Of a stretch of 42,325 bases of DNA, positions 26,296-34,397 are shown piece by piece. The stretch lies in NCBI GenBank assembly GCA_016218905.1, contig JACRCS010000049.1:1-42325 (forward strand). Direction: 5' to 3'. Positions within the stretch are counted from its first letter, which is position 1; every line of letters begins with the position of its first letter. The position numbers and the translations under genes are program-made. The notes beneath the pieces are model-generated. The model was not told the origin of the DNA. It searched no databases and saw only the letters and a list, made by a program, of their open reading frames with translations. Origin of the DNA: Deltaproteobacteria bacterium. Its GTDB lineage: Bacteria; Desulfobacterota_C; Deferrisomatia; Deferrisomatales; JACRMM01.

Positions 26296-27429
26296 ATGTA
26301 CCAGGAGGAGCATAGAATCTTTCGCCAGTCCTTTCGGCGCTTCGCGGAGCAGGAGCTGACGCCGTACACCGGCGAGTGGGAGCGGGACGGCATCATCCCC
26401 CGGGAGATCTGGCGCAAGATGGGGGACGCGGGATTCCTCTGCCCCTGGCTGCCGGAGGAGTACGGCGGCAGCGGCGCGGACTTCCTCTACTCCATGATCA
26501 TCGCCGAGGAGCTCGCCCGGGCCGGCGCCGTGAGCCTCCTGACGCCCCTGCACGGTGACATCATCGTGCCCTACCTCTACCAGCTCGGCACCGAGGAGCA
26601 GAAACGGCGCTGGCTGCCGGGGTGCGCCTCCGGAGAGATCATCACGTCCATCGCCATGACCGAGCCGGGCGCCGGCTCGGATCTGGCGGGGCTGAAGACC
26701 AGGGCTGAGCGGGACGGCGACCACTACGTCGTCAACGGGACGAAGACGTTCATCTCCAACGGGATCCAGAGCGACCTCGTCATCACCGCCGTCCGCACCG
26801 ACCGCGGCGCAAAAGACTCCAAAGGGATCAGCCTCCTTGCGATCGAGCGGGGCGCGCCGGGCTTCAAACGGGGCCGCAAGCTCCAGAAGCTCGGGATGCA
26901 CGCGCAGGACACCGCCGAGCTCACCTTCGAGGACTGCCGCGTGCCCGCCTCGAACCTCCTCGGGGAGGAGGGGAAAGGCTTCTATTACCTGATGGAGCAC
27001 CTCCAGCAGGAGCGGCTCGTCGCGGTGATCGAGTGCCAGGCGCTGGCCGAATGCATGCTCGAGATGACCATCCAGTACGCGAAGGACCGAAAGGCGTTCG
27101 GCGCCCCGATCTCGAGGTTCCAGCACAACGCCTTCAAGATGGTCGAAATGGCCACGGAGATCCGCCTCGGCCGCGTCTTCCTCGAGGACCTCGTCGATAA
27201 GCACATGCGGGGCGAGGGCGTGGTGTCCGGAGTCTCCATGGCCCAGGCGTGGACGTGCGAGATGGCCAAGCGTGTCGCCTACCACTGTCTCCAGCTCCAC
27301 GGGGGCTACGGCTACATGGAGGAGTACCCGATTTCGAGGCTCTACCGGGACGTGCGGCCGTACACCATCTTCGGCGGGACGACCGAGATCATGAAGCTCA
27401 TCGTCGCCCGCAACATGGGCCTCCTATGA
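26296..27429 (+). CDS. Acyl-CoA dehydrogenase, long-chain/isovaleryl-like
   Basis: 377-residue FAD-dependent dehydrogenase for the first beta-oxidation step. FAD and substrate blocks: AMTEPGAGSDLAGLKT, NGTKTFISNG, YAKDRKAFGAPISRFQ, QLHGGYGYMEEYPISRLYRDV and IFGGTTEIMKLIVARNMGLL. The position that holds Glu in medium-chain enzymes (YEGT) is Gly here, while a Glu is present in the helix QALAECMLE, where long-chain and isovaleryl enzymes keep their base. That places it with the LCAD/IVD group (inference from alignment by eye). ATG 26296 is 25 bases after the preceding stop. Confidence 0.92.
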   Translation: MYQEEHRIFRQSFRRFAEQELTPYTGEWERDGIIPREIWRKMGDAGFLCPWLPEEYGGSGADFLYSMIIAEELARAGAVSLLTPLHGDIIVPYLYQLGTEEQKRRWLPGCASGEIITSIAMTEPGAGSDLAGLKTRAERDGDHYVVNGTKTFISNGIQSDLVITAVRTDRGAKDSKGISLLAIERGAPGFKRGRKLQKLGMHAQDTAELTFEDCRVPASNLLGEEGKGFYYLMEHLQQERLVAVIECQALAECMLEMTIQYAKDRKAFGAPISRFQHNAFKMVEMATEIRLGRVFLEDLVDKHMRGEGVVSGVSMAQAWTCEMAKRVAYHCLQLHGGYGYMEEYPISRLYRDVRPYTIFGGTTEIMKLIVARNMGLL

Positions 27430-27534
27430 GTGGCCCGAGCGCCGGCACGGGGGGACCGGAAGGAAGCTGTTACGAGTCAGATCGGTGGGGCGCCCGGTCC
27501 CCGGGAACCACTTCGCGCAACCCCAGGAGCGATG

Positions 27535-28701
27535 ATGTCTCCTCGAATGGATTCTGACCCGGAGCAGATCGCCCGCGTCGCCCGCGTCGCCCGCGAGTTC
27601 GCCTTGGCCGAGTTTCCTGCGGTCGCGAGGGAGTGCGACCGCTCGGAGCGCTATCCGCGTGAGATCTGGGAGAAGGCGGGGCGACTCGGTCTCATGGGCA
27701 TCTTCCTTCCCGAGGAGTTCGGCGGCCTCGGTCTGGGAATCCTGCCGCACGCCAGGGTCATGGAGGAGTTCTGGCGGGTCGACCCCGGGGTGGGCAACGT
27801 GCTCCTCGCGGTCTTCGGAGCCGAGATCCTCGCGGCCTTCGGGACCGAGGAGCAGAAGAGGCGCTATCTCCCGGACATCGCCCAGGGCCGGAAGATCTGG
27901 GGCTGCGCGATCACCGAGCCCGACGCGGGGAGCGACATCTTCTCCCAGACCACGACCGCACGCCGGGAAGGCGCTTCCTACGTCCTCAACGGCTCGAAGC
28001 AGTTCAGCTCGAACGGCACCGTCGCGGACCACCTCCTCGTCATGTGTCGCACCAATCCCGAGGAACCGGACCGGCTGCGGCGCTACAGCTTTCTCGTCGT
28101 CGATCGGGGCATGGAGGGGCTCAGCACGGTCAAGCTCACGGGAAAGCTCGGGATCCGGGCTTCGGATACGGCTTCGGTCTACCTGGACGAGGTCGTCGTT
28201 CCCGAAGAGAACCTCGTGGGCGGGGCGGAAGGCAGAGGCTTCCGCCAGGTGATGCACCTCTTCAACATCAACCGGGTGGTGGCCGCTGCGCAGGGGGTCG
28301 GGGTCGCCCAGGGCGCCCTGGACCGGGCCCTCGCGTACACGAAGGAACGCGTCCAGTTCGGGCGGCCGGTCGCTTCCTTCCAGGGGGTGCAGTTCCTTCT
28401 CGCCGAGATGTTCACCCGGATCGAAGCCGCGCGGCACCTCTACCGGATGGTGGCCCAGCAGATCGACGAAGGCCGGTTCGATCCCAAGCTCGTCTCCGCC
28501 GCGAAGCTGCTCGCCGGCGAGACGGGTACATGGGTCACCGCCCAAGCGGTGGAGCTCCTGGGCGGGTCCGGCTGCTTCGCCGACGCCGACGTCGAGCGCC
28601 TCTACCGGGACGCGAAGATCGTGGAGATCTACGAGGGAGCACGCGAAATCGAGAAGGCCACCATCGCGGCCGAACTGCTCGGACGAGGCTTCAAGCGCTA
28701 G
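27535..28701 (+). CDS. Acyl-CoA dehydrogenase, medium/short-chain type
   Basis: 388-residue paralogue of the preceding gene. AITEPDAGSDIFSQTT, NGSKQFSSNG, YTKERVQFGRPVASFQ, and EIYEGAREIEK, in which the Glu of YEG matches the catalytic base of medium- and short-chain enzymes. ATG 27535 is chosen because AGGAG ends 5 bases before it; ATG 27532 is too close and the upstream extension to 27430 has no family resemblance. Together with its neighbour it gives two chain-length or branch specificities. Confidence 0.92.
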   Translation: MSPRMDSDPEQIARVARVAREFALAEFPAVARECDRSERYPREIWEKAGRLGLMGIFLPEEFGGLGLGILPHARVMEEFWRVDPGVGNVLLAVFGAEILAAFGTEEQKRRYLPDIAQGRKIWGCAITEPDAGSDIFSQTTTARREGASYVLNGSKQFSSNGTVADHLLVMCRTNPEEPDRLRRYSFLVVDRGMEGLSTVKLTGKLGIRASDTASVYLDEVVVPEENLVGGAEGRGFRQVMHLFNINRVVAAAQGVGVAQGALDRALAYTKERVQFGRPVASFQGVQFLLAEMFTRIEAARHLYRMVAQQIDEGRFDPKLVSAAKLLAGETGTWVTAQAVELLGGSGCFADADVERLYRDAKIVEIYEGAREIEKATIAAELLGRGFKR

Positions 28702-28847
28702 GCCGGGTCCATGACCGGCCGCGGGTCTCCGCCTTCACCGGCCCTTGCCCAGCCACGCAGCGCCTCCGTGGAGCCTGCCCCGGGAGTATCCTTCCGGAAG
28801 CGGGTCTTGTCCGCGTGGGCGTGCACAGCCAGGCGAACGGAAGGGGT

Positions 28848-28876
28848 GATGGGGTCCCGGGGAGGGGGACCCCATC
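28848..28876. terminator. Bidirectional terminator between convergent acyl-CoA dehydrogenase and MCP genes
   Basis: GATGGGGTCCC (28848-28858) pairs perfectly with GGGACCCCATC (28866-28876), leaving a 7-base loop. It stands in the 193-base gap between convergent genes, 18 bases after the MCP stop on the minus strand. No long T-run is present on either side. Confidence 0.55.
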
Positions 28877-28894
28877 CGTTGCCGACGGGCTTCG

Positions 28895-31618
28895 TCACGA
28901 TCTCTCGAACTCGCTGTCGACCATCTCCGTCAGGATCGTGCCGAGCGCCCCCTCGGCCGAGCTCCCGCGCGGGCACGCAGGGTGGCTGACGAGGCCCTGC
29001 TGCGCGATTCGGCGCCTCACTTTGGGAGGCCTCTTGGACGCCGGCTCTCTCGCTGCGACGGCCCCATCCGCCTGGAAGAAGGCGATGGCGTTCTGGAGTT
29101 GTTCGGCCTGGCCCGAGAGCTCTTCCGCCGTGGCGCTCATCTCCTCCGAGGAGGACGCGTTCTGTTGGATCACGAGGTCGAGCTGCTGAATCGCCCGGTT
29201 GATCTGGTCCGCCCCTCCGTGCTGCTCCTGGGAAGCCGCGCTGATCTCTTGGACGAGCTCGGAGGTCTTCTGGACGTCGGGCAGGATCTTCGAGAGGAGG
29301 TCCCCAGCCTCTTCGGCGACCTGCACGCTCGTGCCGGAGAGCTCGGTGATCTCGCCCGCGGCTCGCTGGCTTCGTTCCGCCAGTTTCCGAACCTCCGACG
29401 CGACCACCGCGAAACCCTTGCCGTGGTCACCGGCCCGGGCCGCCTCGATGGCGGCGTTGAGGGCGAGGAGGTTGGTCTGGCGCGCGATCTCCTCGATGAT
29501 GGAGATCTTGGTGGCGATCTGCTTCATCGCATCGACGGTCTGGGCGACGGCTTGGCCTCCCTGCTTCGCATCCAGCGCGGCCTTGATCGCGATCTTCTCC
29601 GTCTGGCTCGCGTTGTCCGCGTTCTGGCGGATGTTCGAGCTCATCTCCTCCATCGAAGAGGAGACCTCCTCGATCGAGGAAGCCTGTTCCGTCGCCCCCT
29701 GGCTCATCTCCTGCGCGGACGAGCTCAGCTGCTCGCTGCCCGAGGCGACGTTGTCCGCCGCGGCCTTGACGTCCTGAATGACCTCCGTGAGCTTCCGGAC
29801 CATCGCTCCCAAGGCCCGCATCAGCTCGTCCTGTTCGCTCCGCTCGCGCACCTCCACCCGGAGGTTGCCGGCCGCGATCTCCTGGGAGACCTTCGTCACC
29901 TTCTCCATGGCGGCGATGAGGACGTTGAGGTTCTGCTTGATTGCGTCGAAGTCGCCGCTATAGCTCTCGGTGATCGCCGGCGGGATGTCGCCCTTCGAGA
30001 TGCGATCCACGTAGTTGGCCGCCACCGTCAGAGGACCGATGACGGCGTCCAGCGTGTCGTTCACCCCGGCCACGATCTTTCGGAAGTCGCCCTGGTGGCG
30101 GGAGACGTCGGCCCGCGTGCCGAGCCTTCCCTCCAGGGCGGCCTCGGACAGGCTCCTCGCGTCGCCGATCAAGTCGTTCACCGCGTCGATGCACGTGTTG
30201 AGGTTCTCCTTGAGGGTGTTGAAGTCGCCGTTGTAGCTGTCGACGATCTTCGGCGGGATGTCGCCCTTGGAGATCCGATCGACGTAGGTCGCCGCGACGT
30301 TCAGGGGACCGATGACGGAGTCCAGCGTGTCGTTCACGCCTTCGACGATCCTGCGGAAGTCGCCCTGGTGCTTTCCGGCGTCGGCGCGAGTGCTGAGGCG
30401 TCCCTCAACCGCCGCTCGCGATAGCAGGGTCGCGTCCGAGATGAGCGAGTTCACGGCGTCGATGCACGTGTTCAGGTTGTTCTTGATGACGTTGAACTCG
30501 CCTTTGAACTCCTCGGTGATCTTGGCCGGCACGTCCCCCTTCGAGATCCGCTCCACGTATCCTGCCGCGACTCTCAAGGGGCCGACCACCGCCTCGAGCG
30601 TCTGATTCACCCCGGCCACGATATCCCTGTAGCCGCCTTGGAACTTCCCGACGTCTCCCTTGGTCTCGAGCTTGCCCTGGACGGCCGCCTGGGTGAGGAG
30701 CCCGGCCTCGGCGACGAGGCCGCGGAGCGTCGTGACCACCTTTCTCATCGCCTCGCCGAGGACGTCGGCCTCGGACCTGACGGGGGTCTCCACGGACAGA
30801 TCGCCGGCTGCGATGGCCTGGGCCACCGCAGCCTGCCCCTTGATGTTCTCGACCATGTTTCGGAAGGAGGCCGACAGTTGCCCCACCTCGTCGTTCCTGC
30901 TCGCTTCGATCTCGATGCTCACGTCGCCCGTCGCCAGACGGTCGGCAGCCGAGACGAGGTTCGCGATCGGCCGCGTGACGCTCCGGGTGGTGAGCACACC
31001 GAGGAACCAGGCGAAGAGCAACCCCAGGGCAATGCTGGCGAAGGCGACGGCCCTGATCGTTCCGTACCGGGCGTGGGCCGCGTCGTACTCCGCCTTTGCG
31101 ACCACGAGCTGCACCTCAATCAGCTCCGCCAGCTTCTCCGAGACCGGGTCGATCGCCGGGTAGAGCTTCTTCTCCGCGAACTCGGCGAGCGTCGCCTGGT
31201 CCTTCTGTTCCAGGATCCGTTGGAGCTCGTCCACTGCCCGGTCGGCCTGCTTCAGCAGAGGCCGGATTTCCGCGACGAGCTTCCTCTCCTCCTCCACGAG
31301 GTACGTCTTGAGGTACGCGTCCCACTTCTCGCGGATCACGCCGACGGCTTCGTCCACGTTCTTCCGTCCCTCCTCCCAGGATAGGGAGCGGCCGCGGACC
31401 TTGTGGGTCGCGTCGACGATGTTCACCGCGTACCGGTCGGAGATCACCTTCAGGTCCCGCAGGGGAACGACCCGGTCGTTGTAGACCGTCTCGAGCGATT
31501 CGCTCGTGCGCCCGATGCCGAGGAGGCCGACGATGCCGACGCCGACGAGCAGTGCCGAGAGGAAACCGATGAGGGAGAAGAGCCGGGCTCCGATCTTGAG
31601 GTTTTTGAACATGAGCAT
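28895..31618 (-). CDS. Methyl-accepting chemotaxis protein with tandem HAMP-like repeats
   Basis: 907-residue transmembrane chemoreceptor. TM1 about residues 11-35, a periplasmic four-helix-bundle sensor to about 190, TM2 about 191-212, then a HAMP domain ([23 protein letters not shown]). This is followed by tandem 91-residue HAMP-like units and the MCP signalling domain, with the hairpin tip [32 protein letters not shown]. No CheR-tethering pentapeptide is seen at the C-terminus. AAGGAG lies 4 bases before ATG 31618; ATG 31612 is also possible. The 260 bases upstream (31619-31878) hold no recognised gene or clear promoter. No che genes are in the window, so it is an orphan receptor locally. 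Confidence 0.94.
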   Translation of the reverse strand: MLMFKNLKIGARLFSLIGFLSALLVGVGIVGLLGIGRTSESLETVYNDRVVPLRDLKVISDRYAVNIVDATHKVRGRSLSWEEGRKNVDEAVGVIREKWDAYLKTYLVEEERKLVAEIRPLLKQADRAVDELQRILEQKDQATLAEFAEKKLYPAIDPVSEKLAELIEVQLVVAKAEYDAAHARYGTIRAVAFASIALGLLFAWFLGVLTTRSVTRPIANLVSAADRLATGDVSIEIEASRNDEVGQLSASFRNMVENIKGQAAVAQAIAAGDLSVETPVRSEADVLGEAMRKVVTTLRGLVAEAGLLTQAAVQGKLETKGDVGKFQGGYRDIVAGVNQTLEAVVGPLRVAAGYVERISKGDVPAKITEEFKGEFNVIKNNLNTCIDAVNSLISDATLLSRAAVEGRLSTRADAGKHQGDFRRIVEGVNDTLDSVIGPLNVAATYVDRISKGDIPPKIVDSYNGDFNTLKENLNTCIDAVNDLIGDARSLSEAALEGRLGTRADVSRHQGDFRKIVAGVNDTLDAVIGPLTVAANYVDRISKGDIPPAITESYSGDFDAIKQNLNVLIAAMEKVTKVSQEIAAGNLRVEVRERSEQDELMRALGAMVRKLTEVIQDVKAAADNVASGSEQLSSSAQEMSQGATEQASSIEEVSSSMEEMSSNIRQNADNASQTEKIAIKAALDAKQGGQAVAQTVDAMKQIATKISIIEEIARQTNLLALNAAIEAARAGDHGKGFAVVASEVRKLAERSQRAAGEITELSGTSVQVAEEAGDLLSKILPDVQKTSELVQEISAASQEQHGGADQINRAIQQLDLVIQQNASSSEEMSATAEELSGQAEQLQNAIAFFQADGAVAAREPASKRPPKVRRRIAQQGLVSHPACPRGSSAEGALGTILTEMVDSEFERS
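29897..30721 (-). repeat. 273-bp tandem units encoding 91-residue HAMP-like modules
   Basis: Two full units, 30305-30577 and 30032-30304, are followed by a partial third (30031 to about 29897); a half unit precedes them (30578-30721). Each contains YVxRISKGDxPxxI, an [10 protein letters not shown] block, and QGDFRxIVxGVNDTLDxVIGP. Similarity is strong in both protein and DNA, showing duplication inside the gene. Confidence 0.85.
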
Positions 31619-31878
31619 GCCTCTCCTTGGCAGGACGAGTGACCCCCCGAGGTTTCACGGGAGCCGACCTGCACCCGCCAGCCGGAGGACCGACGACGGG
31701 CCGGCACCAATTGCCGTTGACAAACGCCGTTGTAGACGCTCCGCCCCCGTTCAGTAGACCGCTCGCTACATATCGGGAAGCTCTCGGAAGGCTTTAACTT
31801 CTTTTTCGAAGGACTCGTTGAACCTTACAAGTGGCATTGCGGAGCCGATGCGGCGGGGCGCCCCTGGGACGCCGGACA

Positions 31879-32478
31879 CTACGGGTGCCCCTGCACGAAC
31901 CTCACGAGCTCTTCGTAGGGGCGAAAGCCGACGAGGAGGCGGCCGTCGAGGACGTGGGTGGGAACGGAGCCGATGCCGCTGCGCCGGGAGCGCGCCCAGG
32001 CGGCGTCGACGGCGCCGGCGAAACGGCGGGTCCGGAGGACCTCCCGGGCCTCGGCGGGGTCCAGGCCGGCTCGAGTCGCCACGGCGACGATCTCCTCTTC
32101 GAGCCCGATGTTCACGCCCTCGGCGAAGTACGCCCGGAAGGCCGCATTTCGGAACGCCTCTCCAGACCCTTCGGACTCCGCCCACTCCCCGAGCTCCTGG
32201 GCTCGGCGGCTGCTCGTGGTTCGGGTCCGGTCCTTCAGGGGCAGCCCGAGCCCTGCGGCGGTACGGCGCAACCGCTCGTTGGCGGCCGCGAGGTCGATCC
32301 TCCCCCGGAAGAGCTCCTCGAGCTCCATCCCCTCAGGCGGGATCTCCGGGTGCAGCGGAAACGGCGTCCAGCGGACCGTCAGGGAGTGCTCCGAGCTTAG
32401 ACGGGCGACACCGACGGTGTCGAAGTAGCACCAGGGTCAGATGTAGTCGAAGAAGATCTCGAGGGTTCGACGTTCCAT
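31879..32478 (-). CDS. DsbA/FrnE-like thiol oxidoreductase with in-frame UGA at the first redox Cys: candidate selenoprotein
   Basis: Thioredoxin-fold oxidoreductase of the DsbA/FrnE family, 199 residues if UGA is decoded. ATG 32478 is preceded at 6 bases by GAGGAG. Residues 1-13 read MERRTLEIFFDYI; codon 14 is TGA (32439-32437), then PWCYF. Homologues have C-P-W-C here, so UGA replaces the first catalytic Cys and gives U-P-W-C. After it come WTPFPLHPEIPPEGMELEEL and the cis-Pro loop GIGSVPTHVLDG (Pro173), with no further interruption. A hairpin suited to SECIS function follows the UGA. An ATG at 32328 would give a 149-residue form without the active site and strand 1, which is not a sensible enzyme. 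Alternatives are a nonsense mutation or a read error (TGC to TGA). No sel genes are in this window. Confidence 0.75.
32406..32422 (-). promoter_or_regulatory. Candidate bacterial SECIS hairpin
   Basis: Read on the minus strand, CGACACC-GUC-GGUGUCG makes seven perfect pairs with a GUC triloop. The loop G is 22 bases after the UGA, inside the spacing known for bacterial SECIS elements (about 16-37), and G and U in the loop are the bases SelB recognises in E. coli fdhF. The 17-base size equals the fdhF upper stem-loop. The fdhF bulged U is not present. Confidence 0.6.
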
Positions 32479-32554
32479 GGGCGGCTCCTCTCGGTGGTTG
32501 CGTAGAGGAGTACCCCAGCGGGGGCAGATGTCAACCAGACGGTCGTCAGTCAGT

Positions 32555-32594
32555 CTTAGGCTCTAGGTTTTAGCCTTTGGTTTTAGGCTTTAGG
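32555..32594. repeat. Degenerate heptamer repeat tract (consensus YTTTAGG)
   Basis: About six successive units of 6-7 bases: cttagg, ctctagg, ttttagc, ctttgg, ttttagg, ctttagg. It is AT-rich and lies between the upstream side of the DsbA-like gene and the 3' end of the small membrane protein gene. A second tract of similar design is at 36909-36939. Confidence 0.6.
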
Positions 32595-32631
32595 AGTACA
32601 CCTAACACCTATACCTAATGAGGCATCCCAA

Positions 32632-32985
32632 TCAGCCCCGAGCTTCTCCCGCCGAGTTGTCGAAGGGGGACCCGCTCAGCTTCTCCTCTGCGAGGCACAT
32701 GCTGCCGTCATTTCTTACTCGGACCACGCCTGATTGAATCATAGCCTTTAGCGCGTAGGGCTTGTAATCTCTCAGCCCCAGCCGAAGGTCAAACAAACCC
32801 CGAGGCTTCAAGCCTAGCTCATCAACCGTTCTAGGAGTCTCTGAACATGAAGAATGATGTTGGCGGAAAACCTGAATGACTTCCGTCACTGCCGTTTTCA
32901 TACGCGAGGCTGATATTACGACAGCAACGGCGATCAACAAGACGAACGCGGCTACGGCCAGTGCGATATTCGTGATCGGTTCCAT
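32632..32985 (-). CDS. Hypothetical membrane protein with one N-terminal transmembrane segment
   Basis: 117 residues, not recognised. A single hydrophobic helix (IALAVAAFVLLIAVAVVISA) is followed by a soluble part of about 85 residues with two Cys and a LKAMIQSGVVRVRNDGSMCLAEE stretch that could be a small winged-helix-like fold. Codon use is less GC-rich than in the flanking operons, in line with the accessory character of this stretch. No partner gene is evident. Confidence 0.5.
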   Translation of the reverse strand: MEPITNIALAVAAFVLLIAVAVVISASRMKTAVTEVIQVFRQHHSSCSETPRTVDELGLKPRGLFDLRLGLRDYKPYALKAMIQSGVVRVRNDGSMCLAEEKLSGSPFDNSAGEARG

Positions 32986-33313
32986 CCATTGTGTCCTCTG
33001 TCTCGTGCGCGCCCTCTACAGAAGCGCGACGTGGTCCAAGCTCGCTTGAGATCTACGGTAGTGATCGCGGCTTGGCGTTACACCACGAGAAGCTGGGACA
33101 AACGGATAAAGATCGTGACCCGATCGAACCGCGCTGAGGCCGTCGCTCCGGCTGAATCCGGAGTGCGCATAGAGTGGAACGATGCTTCGAAAAGGGAGGC
33201 TTCCGACGCCCTGCTTCACCCGTCAACCGGCGCAGTATGGAACCCGCAAAGAGCGTCCCCCAGTCTGACTCTCGTCGCGTAACCCGTAGGTCCCAGCCAG
33301 AGCAGGAGGAATC
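32986..33313. other. Gene-free stretch before the first PPOX gene
   Basis: 328 bases in which no open frame resembles a known protein. A small hairpin, CTCCGG (33146-33151) with CCGGAG (33158-33163), is the only structure noted. The ribosome site of the next gene (AGGAGGAATC) ends the region. Confidence 0.4.
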
Positions 33314-33688
33314 ATGAACGTCCCGGAAAAGATGCTGGAAGTTCTGAAGCATGACGGAGTAGTTGCCATCGCCACCATGGGAGTGGATGAGCCGCACCTC
33401 GTCAATACCTGGAACAGCTACGTTAGAATCGCCGACGATGGACGCTTGTTAATACCGGCAGGCTACATGCACAAGACCGAGGCCAACATCCAGAAGAAGA
33501 ACAAAGTCTTGCTCACTCTAGGCAGCAGTAAGGTCGCGGGCAAGAACGGTCCTGGTACCGGTTTTTTGATTCAAGGCACCGCGGCTTTCATTACTTCAGG
33601 CCCTGATTTCGACCGGATGAAGGCGAGATTCGCATGGGCCCGGGCAACCTTGGCGGTAACTGTACTCTCTGTCATTCAGACCTTGTAA
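33314..33688 (+). CDS. Pyridoxamine 5'-phosphate oxidase-family (FMN-binding split barrel) protein
   Basis: 124-residue split-barrel flavoprotein. It opens VPEKMLEVLKHDGVVAIATMGVDEPHLVNTWNSYVRIADDGRLLIPAGYMHKTE, a familiar pattern in small PPOX-fold proteins from anaerobes and deltaproteobacteria, and ends with FAWARATLAVTVLSVIQTL. It probably binds FMN, heme or F420 and acts on an unknown small molecule. AGGAGG precedes ATG 33314. The gene appears complete, although foreign DNA (a PIN-toxin fragment) joins immediately after its stop. It is distinct from the PPOX gene at 35804-36226. Confidence 0.8.
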   Translation: MNVPEKMLEVLKHDGVVAIATMGVDEPHLVNTWNSYVRIADDGRLLIPAGYMHKTEANIQKKNKVLLTLGSSKVAGKNGPGTGFLIQGTAAFITSGPDFDRMKARFAWARATLAVTVLSVIQTL

Positions 33689-33693
33689 CGGAG

Positions 33694-33748
33694 TCATCGG
33701 CTCCGGGGCCAGCGGCGCCACGACGACGCTGGCGTCCAGATAGATCAT
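33694..33748 (-). pseudogene. Remnant of a VapC-type PIN-domain toxin gene (N-terminus only)
   Basis: Minus-strand reading from ATG 33748 gives MIYLDASVVVAPLAPEP, the characteristic PIN-domain N-terminus with the first metal-binding Asp. Resemblance stops after about 18 codons, where the sequence becomes the antisense of the PPOX gene end. No VapB antitoxin is recognisable on the other side. Interpreted as a truncated toxin-antitoxin locus. Confidence 0.5.
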
Positions 33749-34040
33749 CAGTAGATTCACCCCACATCCTAGCACTCCGGTGCGGTCCCTCCTATGAATG
33801 GACTAGTTGGGGCCGCGCTTCCACTCCCCGAGCGCCGAAGCGATCAGGCCTCGAGCCGGAGTCCTTTGCGCTGGAGGGACAAAGGGGGACCGAAAAGGCT
33901 TCGTGGGAGTGAAAGAAGCCGGCCAGAGGCGGCTTCGTGCGGAAGGGCTGCCTTCCTGAATCGTCCAGGAGGGGCTTACGGAGGGCCCAAACAACCTCTG
34001 CCTCGTCGACCGGGGACATACCGCGTCGGGCTGCGAACTA
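33749..34040. other. Region between toxin remnant and mqsRA without a recognisable gene
   Basis: Several overlapping short open frames on both strands exist, but none resembles a known protein or has a good ribosome site. The segment probably consists of decayed accessory DNA. Confidence 0.4.
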
Positions 34041-34071
34041 AGCAACTTGCTAAATTATACCGATTAGCTAA
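34041..34071 (+). promoter_or_regulatory. Promoter/operator of the mqsRA operon
   Basis: A sharp AT-rich island just before mqsR. It holds the palindromes AGCAACTTGCT (34041-34051) and TTAGCTAA (34064-34071), centred about 21 bases (two helical turns) apart, around a -10-like TAAATTATAC (34051-34060). MqsA and MqsRA complexes repress their own promoter at palindromes in E. coli, so autoregulation is expected. Confidence 0.45.
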
Positions 34072-34080
34072 GATAAGTGA

Positions 34081-34389
34081 ATGGAGAAGAGGAGGCCTCA
34101 CTACCGTCTGCCCGAGATACAGACGGTCGTAGCCGACCCGGCCAGTCGCCCCTTCACGAGGACGGCGATCGAGGGCGGGCGCGCGATGGGCCTCACCGAG
34201 ACGCAGATGAGGGAGGTAGTGTGTGGTTTGACCCCCTCCAGTTTTTACAAGGCGATGACGACCGAACACGATAGTACCCTGTGGCAGGACGTGTATCACG
34301 CGCAGATATTCACAGGGGAGACCGCGTACATCAAGATCACTGGGTATGCGGACGGTAGACCACCGGTGATTCAGTTCAAGGCGAAATAG
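34081..34389 (+). CDS. mqsR: Type II toxin MqsR (mRNA interferase)
   Basis: 102-residue RelE-fold endoribonuclease; in E. coli MqsR cuts mRNA at GCU. It begins MEKRRPHYRLPEIQ like the E. coli protein, and the catalytic region FYKAMTTEHDSTLWQDVYHA keeps the Lys, Gln and Tyr that line the active site. No good Shine-Dalgarno is present before ATG 34081, which may keep toxin output low. The toxin-first order with MqsA 8 bases downstream matches the E. coli operon. Both genes look intact. Confidence 0.9.
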   Translation: MEKRRPHYRLPEIQTVVADPASRPFTRTAIEGGRAMGLTETQMREVVCGLTPSSFYKAMTTEHDSTLWQDVYHAQIFTGETAYIKITGYADGRPPVIQFKAK

Positions 34390-34397
34390 GAGCTCCT

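Noticed and set aside
30638..31384. Plus-strand open frame opposite the chemoreceptor
   Set aside because: Mirror of the MCP gene, His/Arg-rich, no homology pattern.
28895..31618. The 273-bp repeats as a mobile element or CRISPR-like array
   Set aside because: The units are in-frame coding modules within one protein, without spacers or target-site duplications.
31766..31837. Minus-strand 23-codon frame (MPLVRFNESFEKEVKAFREL)
   Set aside because: The composition looks protein-like, but it is very short, has no clear ribosome site and no recognised family; it could be a gene relic between the MCP and DsbA-like genes, not enough to annotate.
32329..32478. Treating the DsbA-like gene as a simple pseudogene starting at 32328
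   Set aside because: The upstream 50 codons carry a good ribosome site and family-typical sequence with a single UGA at the redox Cys plus a SECIS-like hairpin, so decay is the weaker explanation. It cannot be excluded without reads and sel genes.
33792..34132. Overlapping short frames on both strands between the PIN remnant and mqsR
   Set aside because: No ribosome sites, no family resemblance; they overlap each other and the mqsRA promoter.
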